This document shows positions 15,448 through 24,405 of a stretch of 64,000 bases of DNA, piece after piece. The notes beneath the pieces are model-generated. The model saw nothing but the letters and a program-made list of their open reading frames with translations. It did not search any database and was not told the origin of the DNA. The translations under genes and the position numbers were made by a program. Each line of letters starts with the position of its first letter. Position 1 is the first letter of the stretch. Source of the DNA: GCA-002780795 sp964545385 (GTDB lineage Bacteria > Patescibacteriota > Microgenomatia > UBA1406 > GWC2-37-13); contig CAZJFG010000003.1 of the NCBI GenBank assembly GCA_964545385.1, positions 1 through 64,000 on the forward strand. Reading direction: 5' to 3'.

Positions 15448-16506
15448 ATGGAAGATTTGAAACAGTTTATTCTTTTTATCAAAGACTATTTTAAATCCCG
15501 GATTCTTGATTTCGGAAGTAGCTTTGAAAAAATTAAAGATCTTTTTGTTGCTTTTTTGATAGCCAAGCGGGGAAAATACTCGCAGTCTTTTTTAAATACG
15601 TCATTCTTTCTTTTGGTGGCTGCTTCTCTAATTGGTGGTCCAATCATTGCCGAAAACAATCCGTTTGTGACCGCCTTTGAAGGAAATGGAAACAAATACC
15701 AGGCAACCGAAGTTTCCTACAATCCTTATGAAGGTTCTTTGCAGACTGTAATCTCTGTTAAGCCAAGAAGCAGCGTAGAAAACTATACGGTGCGTGATGG
15801 CGATACTCTTTCCTCAATTGCCAAGAAATTTGATATTTCAGTCGATACAATCAAATGGGCAAACAATCTGAAATCGGATACAATCAAGCCGGGTGAGACT
15901 CTGAAAATTCCACCGGTTACCGGAATTGTCCACAAGGTAGTTTCCGGGGAAAGTATTTATACTATTGCCAAAAAATACAAAACTAGCGCCCAAAACATCG
16001 TCAACTTTCCTTTTAATGATTTTACCGACCTTGATTCTTTTGGACTTACTGCCGGCCAGATTCTTTATGTCCCTGATGGAGTGATTGAGGAAGCGCCGGC
16101 TGCCGTACCCCGCTACTATGCTCAGGCTCAAGCAGGCGTAAAAGGTTCTTCCAATTTTATTTGGCCAACATCAGGTGGCATCACCCAGTATCCGGTTTGG
16201 TATCATATGGCACTTGATATCGCAAACTCCAGTGCACCGTCGGTTTTGGCCGCAGATACAGGGACAATCACTTTTGCCGGTTGTGTTGCCTATGGTTATG
16301 GTTGTCATATTGTGATTGACCATGGTAACGGATATGAGACGCTTTATGCGCACCTTTCGAGTATTGGTGTTTCGCCTGGTCAAGTAGTAAACCAAAGGCA
16401 ATATATAGGGACAATGGGATCAACAGGTATGTCGACCGGAACTCATCTCCATTTTGAAATAAGGACAGGAGGAATACTCCAAAATCCACTTAATTACTTG
16501 AGATAA
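15448..16506 (+). CDS. Membrane-anchored LysM-M23 peptidoglycan endopeptidase
   Basis: 352 residues. Membrane helix at about 50-66 (FFLLVAASLIGGPIIAE), then two LysM domains (YTVRDGDTLSSIAKKFDISVDTIKWAN at about 112-158; HKVVSGESIYTIAKKYKTS at about 160-210), then an M23 peptidase domain. Zinc/catalytic residues: His and Asp in YHMALDIA (normally HxGxD, so Gly is Ala), LYAHLS, and THLHFEI. Expected to cut peptide cross-links in the cell wall outside the membrane. The upstream spacer carries 'gtagtaagtag..taatact' repeats. Confidence 0.92.
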   Translation: MEDLKQFILFIKDYFKSRILDFGSSFEKIKDLFVAFLIAKRGKYSQSFLNTSFFLLVAASLIGGPIIAENNPFVTAFEGNGNKYQATEVSYNPYEGSLQTVISVKPRSSVENYTVRDGDTLSSIAKKFDISVDTIKWANNLKSDTIKPGETLKIPPVTGIVHKVVSGESIYTIAKKYKTSAQNIVNFPFNDFTDLDSFGLTAGQILYVPDGVIEEAPAAVPRYYAQAQAGVKGSSNFIWPTSGGITQYPVWYHMALDIANSSAPSVLAADTGTITFAGCVAYGYGCHIVIDHGNGYETLYAHLSSIGVSPGQVVNQRQYIGTMGSTGMSTGTHLHFEIRTGGILQNPLNYLR

Positions 16507-16512
16507 TTGAGA

Positions 16513-18504
16513 TTATTTTGCTTCAGGACTGGCTTCTTCAGGCAACTCAATTTTTGGCTTGACATTGTTGGTAGCGGGTGTGGGCAAATTTAACTGTGTT
16601 GGTGTTTGAGCCTCACTTGTGGCTATCTCTTCTTTTTCCGGAATCTTTTTCTTAAACTCGTCAAGTTCGGATTTTGCTTTGTCGTAATCGGCTTTATCAG
16701 TATTCGGATTTATAAGTTTTAAGACATTCTCCATAGTTGAAGCGGCTAGTTGATACTCGCCTTTTTTGTAGTAAGCCCAAGCCAGATTGTAATAAGCATT
16801 GGACCAATCGGTTTTTAGGATGACTGCTTCTTCAAATAGTTTTGCCGCCTGTTCCCAGTTGTTCGCTGCATAATAAACTCCACCCAAGTTTAATCGATAG
16901 GTTGGGTTTTGAGGATCAATAACGATCGCTCGCTGGTATGCGGAAACCGTCCAGACATCTGCGCCTTGGGCAACATTTATTATATTCCTATAAATTATTG
17001 CCAAATTTTCCCAGTTAGTGGCTTTTTGAGGATTTAGAGTAACCGCTGCTTTTGCCTCGGAAATTGCCGCTTGAATAGCCTGGGTAATTGTTGTTCTGTC
17101 TTCTTCGGAAAGCTGAGCATCCGCTTTTTTTCGCTGAGCATTATTTGCAATGTTGTTGGCGATCAATAAATTTGTTTGGGCGAAGTTAATGCGATATTTT
17201 TCAATATAAGGATTGAGAATAATTGCCTGGCGTTGATTGTCGTATATTTCTTTTAAGTTATTTTTAGTATAGCCGTCAATTGATTTTTTAAAATAGAATT
17301 CCGACTCATAAGACCGTTCAAGCAGGTAGCCCAAAACACCGACCGTGATCAATAAGACAATAACTATACCAAGATACATCGGCATGAAGTTTGAAAGGTC
17401 GATACTGGTTGTTGGTGACTGGTTATTGGCGGTTTGGTTTGAGAAGTATAAAACGACGAAAAATAAAAACCAAACAACCAGTGATGTCGGAAACAAAAAA
17501 GCAATTATTAGCCAATAAATGACAGTCAATTTAAATTGAGGGTGAGAATTTTGATGTTTGGAAAAACATTGTTTAAAAAGAGTAAAAAGAATTAAAGCAA
17601 ATGCCAAAAGGCTTAAAAGACCGCTTTCGGTAAAAATATGCAGAATAGTTGAACGTGAGGCTGTAAATGAATTTATCTGCCAAAGAGATGATTGGTTGTA
17701 GGCCGCATCTTTGACTCTTGTAAAAATAGAGGCGAAGTTGTCGATACCGACACCAAAAAGAGCGGTAAGTGGATTTTTTAAAATCTCAACCGCACTATAC
17801 CACGAAATTTTAAAAGGAGGAAGAATCAGTATAGAAGGTTGAGCCAATTTGTAAATAGTTAGAGAAAGGGCGAGTAAATTAATAGTCCATAAAGAGATAT
17901 CTACAATGTTTTTTTTCTTTCCGACTTCATGTTTTACGATAGAAACTGCATCCGTTACGACAAAAAAACCTAGGAATATAGCAAGATCAAGTAGACCACC
18001 CATTGGGGTAAAACTCTCATTTTTTAAAAATTGAAAGTCGAGAGGAAGGTCGGTATTTTTTAAAGGGTTGAAGAAAAAAAATATAGTAATAATAGATAAG
18101 ATAAATATTGCAGCAGATGAAATTTTATTAAATTGTTTTTTATCTATTCTGTTATTACGAGAAAGGTAAAAATAAATGATTATTAAAGAAAGCATCATGA
18201 CTGGTCCGAAACTCGTGTTAAGTAAAGCCTGAACTTTGTTGGGTGAGCTTATCAAAACAGATAGTCCGAGGGTTGTCAGAAACAAAAATAAAAGATTGTC
18301 AAAAAACCCTTTTTGCCAAACAAGCTTTTTGGTCGTAAGTATCTCAAGGCCGCTTATTAAAATCAGGATAAGAGCAGTAAAAGCTAGAAAGTAGAACTTA
18401 CCGGTCGTGAAATATTCTTGGGTAAATGGTAAAAAGAAAAAAGGAAAAAGAAACAAAAAAGTATTTAGTATGAAATACTTAATATTAAGAAATATTTTTT
18501 CCAT
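16513..18504 (-). CDS. O-antigen-ligase-like membrane protein with TPR domain
   Basis: 663 residues. About ten to twelve hydrophobic segments over residues 1-400 with a long periplasmic loop (SWYSAVEILKNPLTALFGVGIDNFASIFTRVKDAAY), which is the GxGxxxF-type loop of the Wzy/WaaL (O-antigen ligase) superfamily. A soluble C-terminus (about 410-640) contains TPR motifs, for example NPTYRLNLGGVYYAANNWEQAAKLFEEAVILKTDWSNAYYNLAWAYYKKGEYQLAA, and ends in a Pro/Glu-rich tail. WaaL-TPR proteins attach glycans to lipids or proteins; a role in glycosylating the surface proteins encoded upstream is an inference. Last gene of the minus-strand surface run. Confidence 0.85.
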   Translation of the reverse strand: MEKIFLNIKYFILNTFLFLFPFFFLPFTQEYFTTGKFYFLAFTALILILISGLEILTTKKLVWQKGFFDNLLFLFLTTLGLSVLISSPNKVQALLNTSFGPVMMLSLIIIYFYLSRNNRIDKKQFNKISSAAIFILSIITIFFFFNPLKNTDLPLDFQFLKNESFTPMGGLLDLAIFLGFFVVTDAVSIVKHEVGKKKNIVDISLWTINLLALSLTIYKLAQPSILILPPFKISWYSAVEILKNPLTALFGVGIDNFASIFTRVKDAAYNQSSLWQINSFTASRSTILHIFTESGLLSLLAFALILFTLFKQCFSKHQNSHPQFKLTVIYWLIIAFLFPTSLVVWFLFFVVLYFSNQTANNQSPTTSIDLSNFMPMYLGIVIVLLITVGVLGYLLERSYESEFYFKKSIDGYTKNNLKEIYDNQRQAIILNPYIEKYRINFAQTNLLIANNIANNAQRKKADAQLSEEDRTTITQAIQAAISEAKAAVTLNPQKATNWENLAIIYRNIINVAQGADVWTVSAYQRAIVIDPQNPTYRLNLGGVYYAANNWEQAAKLFEEAVILKTDWSNAYYNLAWAYYKKGEYQLAASTMENVLKLINPNTDKADYDKAKSELDEFKKKIPEKEEIATSEAQTPTQLNLPTPATNNVKPKIELPEEASPEAK

Positions 18505-18545
18505 AAGTATTTAAATTTATAACTTTTAATAAAAACTTTCAACCG

Positions 18546-19241
18546 TTATTTCCGACATGGATTGATACATTTGCCGACAGTATCATCTCTTCCAGTATAT
18601 TTGCACGCTGGATTAATTTGTGCATTTCCACCACAAACATCACATGCATGTGCGCTTGATTGCATAAATAGAGTTGAATAATCGCTACACAAAGGAAGTT
18701 CATAAATTCCACATTTTGTGTTTGAACTGCAAACACAATAATTATAAGAATAATCAGAATTGGTTGAACCAGCACCGCATCCTGCAGAGCAACCGACATC
18801 GTTAATTGCAGTGTCTTGAGCGTTTGAAAGAGTGGTATAAATTTCATAGGACTGAGGACAGCTATTGTCCTTTGCATGATATAGATAGTTTTTACTTGGA
18901 TTTTGAGGATCGCAAAGAAGCTGGTTAGCATACTTTGCTATTGCAGATGGAGTATTTTTACTACCACAGATGTGGCAGATATAACTGTTATCGCCAAGAG
19001 CCGTGGCCGAATCATAACAAATTTCTGATGGTAAAGGATAACATTGTTTATCGTTGTAAAAGTCTTCAAGCGCTTTACTGATACTTGCCATTTCATTTTT
19101 TCTTTTTGAATCCCAAGCTTTTTGAATTTGTTTTACAGGGTCTATAAGATAGATTGCCGTTGTTGCCAAACTGACGATGAGGGCAATGACGATTAACATT
19201 TCGAGTAAAGTGAACGATTTTTTCATAGACTTAAGATTCAA
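18546..19241 (-). CDS. Type IV pilin-like/pseudopilin, cysteine-rich
   Basis: 231 residues. N-terminus KKSFTLLEMLIVIALIVSLATTAIYL is a class III signal sequence: prepilin peptidase would cut before Phe of FTLLE, leaving Glu5 and a hydrophobic helix. The C-terminal part has about 20 cysteines, with CxxC pairs such as ICHICG, CSAGCG and CDVCGG, suggesting disulfide bonding or metal binding outside the cell. The first Met (MNLKSM) may be replaced by MKKSF six codons later. It lies between the LamG protein and the WaaL-like gene on the same strand. No pilus assembly genes are in the window. Confidence 0.85.
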   Translation of the reverse strand: MNLKSMKKSFTLLEMLIVIALIVSLATTAIYLIDPVKQIQKAWDSKRKNEMASISKALEDFYNDKQCYPLPSEICYDSATALGDNSYICHICGSKNTPSAIAKYANQLLCDPQNPSKNYLYHAKDNSCPQSYEIYTTLSNAQDTAINDVGCSAGCGAGSTNSDYSYNYCVCSSNTKCGIYELPLCSDYSTLFMQSSAHACDVCGGNAQINPACKYTGRDDTVGKCINPCRK

Positions 19242-19295
19242 GATTTACAATTTAAAATTTTCATAAATCTTATTTTTCTTGAATCTAAATTTAGT
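19242..19295. repeat. AT-rich spacer repeat ('aagattcaagatttacaattt')
   Basis: 54-base gap containing the word family also found at 23850-23960 and 24330-24405 ('ttaaatcttaaatct'). It continues into the first codons of flanking genes. Confidence 0.4.
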
Positions 19296-22200
19296 TTATT
19301 GACTACCTGTTTCCGGCCCGAAACGGACCGCGCTATTTTCATTATATAAACTTTTAATCTGTTTGAGAGATAAATCATAGCTATAAATTCGAATATCGTC
19401 TAAAGATCCATGAAAATACCGAGGATACCCGGAATTACCCTCCCGAGCAATTATTAGATTTGCTGTTGATTCGGTAGGCAGCGATCGGTATTCTTCATCT
19501 TGTTTTACACCGTCGACATATAATTTTTCCGTATCTGTTGCTCCACCTTCATGCCAGGTGGCGACAATGTGGTGCCATTTGTTGTCGGTAAAAACAGTCG
19601 TACTATTTAACCCGCCGCCAGTACCTTGAACCTGCATTTCTATAACATCACTGGCGTGAAGAGTAACCTGAATATCCCAATCTGTCGAGGCGTCGCTGAT
19701 ACTTCTGCTGCCGACAAGTCCGTCATCATAAGAATCTGGGTTACCGGTTGTTTTTATCCAGAAAGAAATCGAACCGCCGGTTACTTTGATCACATCATTA
19801 CTCATTGAAATATAATCATCGGCACCGTCAAAATTTAGGCTTGAGTTAAATTTTCCAGCAGCTCCATAATACCAATCGGTACCTGAAGTAGTGCAGGTGC
19901 CAACCGAGGTGACACCACTTCCGGTTCCGTACCAAGTTCCATTGTAAGAATTTCCGGAAGAATCATAAATCGTCCCTCCTTGGCACTCATCCATTTTCCA
20001 CCAACCCATAGGTGCGCCCCGATTATAATCCCATGCGACTTGAGCCGGCGTTCTGACGTAATCGTATAGCTTGACATTGTCAATATACCCGGAAAATTGC
20101 ATATTGGCAACAGAATATTTTCTATTCCCAATACGAAGAGGATAACTATCGGTTATCAATGAATAGGTAAAGGCTGAATCGGTCTTATCAAGTACGCCAT
20201 TAATATAAATATTTACAGTATCCGATGAATCATTGTAAGTAGCAACAATATAATACCAATTATTTACATTTAGAGATGTAGTGGATTCCGTATAATAAAA
20301 AGTTGAACCATTCCATGCTTCAAAGCGTACAAGACCGGTAGTACGTATTTCTAAACAATAATTGATATTTGTTCCGGAACGATCTCCTTTACAGGCTATA
20401 GCTTGATCGTAAGATAAACTTGATGATTTGACCCATGAACTTAACGTTAAAGTATTTGTTAAGTCAAGTATGTTATTGTCGGCCACTTCAACATAATCAT
20501 CAGTGCCGTCAAAATATCCGGCTTTCCCGTATTTTCCGACCGCCCCGCCGGTTGGTCCGGTTGAATTTGGGCAGCTGTCGCCGTGTAAACTATTTCCCGA
20601 CGAATCAAAAACCGTATCGGTCGAACAATCGTTTGTCCAGACTCCCTCATCCATCTTCCATTCACCAATAGGTGAAGGGTTAAGTCCTGTTGCGCAGTTT
20701 CCTTCAGTATTTCCAGGCGGGCAATAGCTGGCGCTTGTCGAGTTTGAAGCAGCGCCTGTGGCATCGGTTGAAAGGGCACCTAGGACAATTGCTTTTCCTT
20801 GGTTGTATTCCTGTTTAACCTGATCTTCGGTGAGAGCGGTTTGATAAATTTTTACCTCATCGATTAAGCCATTGACAGAATAATCGGAGCTGGTATAGCC
20901 TCCTATCTTTAAACTGGAACTGCTGTTAATATTGACAGTTGAGGTTGTGTTTGTTTGAGCATCTAGTTGCCCATCAATATAGATTTTGGCTCCAAGCGCC
21001 GGATCCCAGGTAAGAACAACATGGTGCCAGGTATTATCGGTAACACTTTTACTCCCTGTAAGGTTGTTGACAATATAAGATGAACCGTCGCTGATATAAA
21101 TTTCAGGTTTGCCAACAGAGCTGGATAACGAGAGAGAATAACCAGCATCCGTACTGCTTGTCGCTCCTTTCATAACAACAAAATCATGGGTGTTTGTTGC
21201 GCTTGCATTGATCCAAAAAGAGGCGGTAAAACCATTGGTCCGCATATCAAGAGAGTTATCATCGCCGACATAAAGATAGTCGTTTACTCCGTCAAATAAA
21301 AACGCCTTATCATATTTACCATTATTGTTCCAGGTGGCGCCAGAGTTTGTCAGATTGAGAATAGAACCACCCGAACCATAATTGTTTGTAGTGTTACCGT
21401 AACCTTCGTCAAATTTATAATAAGCAACTGCCGAACCAACCGGTGAGCCAACCACTGGGTGGCCAGCGTTCATGTCCTCGATAATCTGTCCGGAGGTGCG
21501 GGCATAATTATAAATTTTCAGATCATCAAGATAACCATTAAAATAATGAGTGGAATTTGCCTGATAACCAATATACAAAGGACTGGAGTTGGTTGTTGTT
21601 CCGGTTGTCGTATCGGAAACAGAGTTATCATATTTTCCATCAACATATAAATAAAGAGTGGAGCCTTTTCTTAAGAAAGTAATATAATGCCACTGGTTAT
21701 CGTTGTAGGTTTTGCTCGAAGTAATTCCCGGATTATAGGTTCCGTCGTATCTATAAACTGTGAGATAACCTGGGTTGACATGAGTTTGGTTCTGTAGTCT
21801 TAAAACATAAGAATAAGGGCCGGAAGTTCCATTCCATTTTCCATAAAGACTGTTGGTAGTATATGTGGTATTAATTTGAGTTGTTGGAATTTTTGCCCAG
21901 ATGGAAATAGTGAAATTTTGATTGTAAGCAAAATCAATATAATCACTATCTGGAATTGAAATATAGTCATTTGAACCGTCGAAATAACCTCCCTTACCAT
22001 ATTTACCAACCGCTCCGCCGGTTGGTCCGGTTGAACTGGGACAAGAATCGCCGTGTAAACTATTTCCCGACGAATCAAAAACCGTATCGGTCGAACAATC
22101 GTTTGTCCAAACCCCCTCATCCATCTTCCAATAGCCAACCGGCCCGGGGGCAGAGCCGTAGAGATCACGAACTTCTTTTGGCGATAAGGTGCGGGCATAA

Positions 22201-23939
22201 AGTCTTACCTCGTCCATGGTGCCGTCAAAATAATTTGTATTAATATTGCCGATTTTAAAAGTAGTTGTGTCTATTTCCGTATCTGTTGTTACCGTCACAA
22301 AAGACCAGCTATCGGCTGAAATTGTTGAAGAGATTTGGCCATTGACATAAATTTTTGCATCGGCAAAACCGGTAGCTGAAATTGTTCCAGATGAAGCACT
22401 GATATAAGCTGAGCCATTAAGGTCAATAAAATAATTGGTTGTTGAGTCGGGATTAACCCAAAAAGAAACAGTTTTAACGCCGAGAATGGCAGTCGTTGTT
22501 GAAAAAAATTGGGAAGAAGCCGGATCATGTTCTGAACCGTTACCAAATTTTGCGGTCGTGAAAGTTGTTGTGCCGTTGTTGGTTAAAGTATTATCGACTC
22601 CTGAAGAATCAAAAGCGGTTCCAGAACTTTCGTCCAGTTTCCAATAACCGGCCAAACCTTGAGATAGCGTGTTTGAGGAATCCACACCAAGTGTCGCCAC
22701 CGCTCCTTTGTTTGTCCCGCGACCGGCAAAATCGGCATAAATCTGAGCTGTCGAGCGGGCATAGGGATAAATTTTTACCTCATCCATATATCCTTTGAAA
22801 TAATGAGCATCGCAGAAGAGGGCACCGACTCTCTGGTTGTAGCCGGCAAGAGAGATAAAACTAGAGGCATCGTATAAGGAAGTTCCTTGAACGACGACCT
22901 TTCCGTCGATGTAAATTTTGACACCATTTATTGAAGTCGTCCCGTCCCAGACGGCTGTTGCCATATGCCAGTTAGCAGTATCATTCCAAAGAGTTTCATT
23001 GGTATAATAGATATAAAAAGCGTCTGTCCCATTGATGACTCCATGGAAAACCAAATTGTAAGCATCCCTGAAAGCAAGCATAAATCCGTCAAGTTCCGCC
23101 GACATGCATGTATCATTTCTGCTCATAAGGGTGCGAAATGTTGAAGTATCTCCCCGTTTAAACCACAAGTTCCAGGTAAAAGGACCACGGTAATCAAGGC
23201 CGTTTGAGGTTGTGATGGGTGCTGTTACAACAGTATTTGTGCCGTTAAAAGAAAGGCATTTACCGGAAATACACTGATCTTCATTGACCCAAGTTCCAGA
23301 AGTAATCGCCGCATCGTTGTCATTTTGAGTTTGGTCACTTGCGGTTGGACCATAGCCCTCATCCAGTTTCCAATAGGCAATAGGACCCGGAGTCTTTTCT
23401 TCGCTCCCCGTGGCATCAATCGAATAGCTTGAGGCGACCGTAGAGAAGTCAACCGAAGAAAAACCGTTTTCTGCGGTCAAATTACCATAATACATATATA
23501 TCACCTGAGCTCCGGCCGGAAAAGTGTCATGCAAAACATGAATCACGGTTGAGGCCGTGCCGCAACCGGAGACGACATAATAATCTAGGAGTTGGCCATT
23601 TTGTTTGGTAAAACGAATATCTCCACAGTCGGTTTGGAAACGGGTCGTATCCGAAGTATCGATCGTGTGACTGGTATAAACATTGGTTTCTGCCGATGTA
23701 CTATTGGTGAGCGTGATTGCTTTCCGATACTGCCAATTGTCGTTAAACCAAGCCGCCTCGGTTTTTTTCTGGTATTTGAAGGTAAGATATAAAATTGGCA
23801 GAGTGATTAATAATACTACTATTGGAATTAACATCAGCTTTCGTCTTGATAATAGATTTAAGAGATAAGAGATAAGATTTAAGATTAAAAACTTGCGATT
23901 TAAGATTTCTTTTTTTTCCTTATGATATGTTTTTATCAT
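19296..23939 (-). CDS. Giant surface protein: DUF2341 plus six LamG domains
   Basis: 1547 residues. A membrane helix (LIPIVVLLITLPILYLTF, about 36-55) is followed by a DUF2341 domain (WFNDNWQYRKAITLTNSTS to VIYMYYGN, about 64-150). Then come six concanavalin-like LamG units, each opening with an Y/EWKxDEG segment: GPIAYWKLDEGYG, GLAGYWKLDESSG, GPVGYWKMDEGVW, SAVAYYKFDEGYG, SPIGEWKMDEGVW and APMGWWKMDECQG. Units three and five share nearly identical DNA (20579-20639 and 22049-22109). Likely a carbohydrate- or protein-binding adhesin on the outside. The first 35 residues are encoded by spacer-type repeat DNA, so Met36 at 23834 may be the real start. Confidence 0.88.
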   Translation of the reverse strand: MIKTYHKEKKEILNRKFLILNLISYLLNLLSRRKLMLIPIVVLLITLPILYLTFKYQKKTEAAWFNDNWQYRKAITLTNSTSAETNVYTSHTIDTSDTTRFQTDCGDIRFTKQNGQLLDYYVVSGCGTASTVIHVLHDTFPAGAQVIYMYYGNLTAENGFSSVDFSTVASSYSIDATGSEEKTPGPIAYWKLDEGYGPTASDQTQNDNDAAITSGTWVNEDQCISGKCLSFNGTNTVVTAPITTSNGLDYRGPFTWNLWFKRGDTSTFRTLMSRNDTCMSAELDGFMLAFRDAYNLVFHGVINGTDAFYIYYTNETLWNDTANWHMATAVWDGTTSINGVKIYIDGKVVVQGTSLYDASSFISLAGYNQRVGALFCDAHYFKGYMDEVKIYPYARSTAQIYADFAGRGTNKGAVATLGVDSSNTLSQGLAGYWKLDESSGTAFDSSGVDNTLTNNGTTTFTTAKFGNGSEHDPASSQFFSTTTAILGVKTVSFWVNPDSTTNYFIDLNGSAYISASSGTISATGFADAKIYVNGQISSTISADSWSFVTVTTDTEIDTTTFKIGNINTNYFDGTMDEVRLYARTLSPKEVRDLYGSAPGPVGYWKMDEGVWTNDCSTDTVFDSSGNSLHGDSCPSSTGPTGGAVGKYGKGGYFDGSNDYISIPDSDYIDFAYNQNFTISIWAKIPTTQINTTYTTNSLYGKWNGTSGPYSYVLRLQNQTHVNPGYLTVYRYDGTYNPGITSSKTYNDNQWHYITFLRKGSTLYLYVDGKYDNSVSDTTTGTTTNSSPLYIGYQANSTHYFNGYLDDLKIYNYARTSGQIIEDMNAGHPVVGSPVGSAVAYYKFDEGYGNTTNNYGSGGSILNLTNSGATWNNNGKYDKAFLFDGVNDYLYVGDDNSLDMRTNGFTASFWINASATNTHDFVVMKGATSSTDAGYSLSLSSSVGKPEIYISDGSSYIVNNLTGSKSVTDNTWHHVVLTWDPALGAKIYIDGQLDAQTNTTSTVNINSSSSLKIGGYTSSDYSVNGLIDEVKIYQTALTEDQVKQEYNQGKAIVLGALSTDATGAASNSTSASYCPPGNTEGNCATGLNPSPIGEWKMDEGVWTNDCSTDTVFDSSGNSLHGDSCPNSTGPTGGAVGKYGKAGYFDGTDDYVEVADNNILDLTNTLTLSSWVKSSSLSYDQAIACKGDRSGTNINYCLEIRTTGLVRFEAWNGSTFYYTESTTSLNVNNWYYIVATYNDSSDTVNIYINGVLDKTDSAFTYSLITDSYPLRIGNRKYSVANMQFSGYIDNVKLYDYVRTPAQVAWDYNRGAPMGWWKMDECQGGTIYDSSGNSYNGTWYGTGSGVTSVGTCTTSGTDWYYGAAGKFNSSLNFDGADDYISMSNDVIKVTGGSISFWIKTTGNPDSYDDGLVGSRSISDASTDWDIQVTLHASDVIEMQVQGTGGGLNSTTVFTDNKWHHIVATWHEGGATDTEKLYVDGVKQDEEYRSLPTESTANLIIAREGNSGYPRYFHGSLDDIRIYSYDLSLKQIKSLYNENSAVRFGPETGSQ

Positions 23940-23944
23940 AGAAT

Positions 23945-24376
23945 TTAAGATTTACGATTTACAGTTATGAAACTTTTAGATTTTTTTATAAGACCTTGTA
24001 ATAATTGATGAACAAAATTAGATTGATTGATTAAAATATTAAATTCTTGATCACTTAAATAACCAACATCTTTTGAAATATAAATTTGGTTTTTTAATTC
24101 CGTAAGAGAACCTTGGGATAAATAAAAAAACTGGACTTTTTCCTTATAAGTTTGTCTTCCAAATCCCTCAGCAATATTGCTTGTAACTGAGCTTGCAGCT
24201 CTTTTCATTTGATCCATAAGAGAATATGTTTCTTCTTTTGGGAATCTTTTTGTTGTCTTATAAATCATTACTACTAATTTGTGTCCTTCTTTCCAAACAA
24301 TAAGATCGGTAAACGCTTTTATTCTTAAATCTAATTTCTTAAATCTTAAATCTTTATTATTAGTTGTATTATTCAT
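23945..24376 (-). CDS. Four helix bundle protein (23S rRNA IVP family)
   Basis: 143 residues, of the four-helix-bundle family often carried in 23S rRNA intervening sequences (TIGR02436): FTDLIVWKEGHKLVVMIYKTTKRFPKEETYSLMDQMKRAASSVTSNIAEGFGR, with the conserved W-x-x-x-x-L, FPxxExxxLxxQxxRAAxSIxxNIAEG pattern, and YLSQGSLTEL. Function unknown for the family. Here it is free-standing in the surface gene run, between the LamG protein and the giant fibre, with 'ttaaatcttaaatct' repeats on both sides; its first 15 residues (TTNNKDLRFKKLDLRIK) are themselves repeat-encoded. Confidence 0.85.
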   Translation of the reverse strand: MNNTTNNKDLRFKKLDLRIKAFTDLIVWKEGHKLVVMIYKTTKRFPKEETYSLMDQMKRAASSVTSNIAEGFGRQTYKEKVQFFYLSQGSLTELKNQIYISKDVGYLSDQEFNILINQSNFVHQLLQGLIKKSKSFITVNRKS

Positions 24377-24405
24377 AAATCTTCTTTCTTAAATCTTAAA
24401 TCTAG

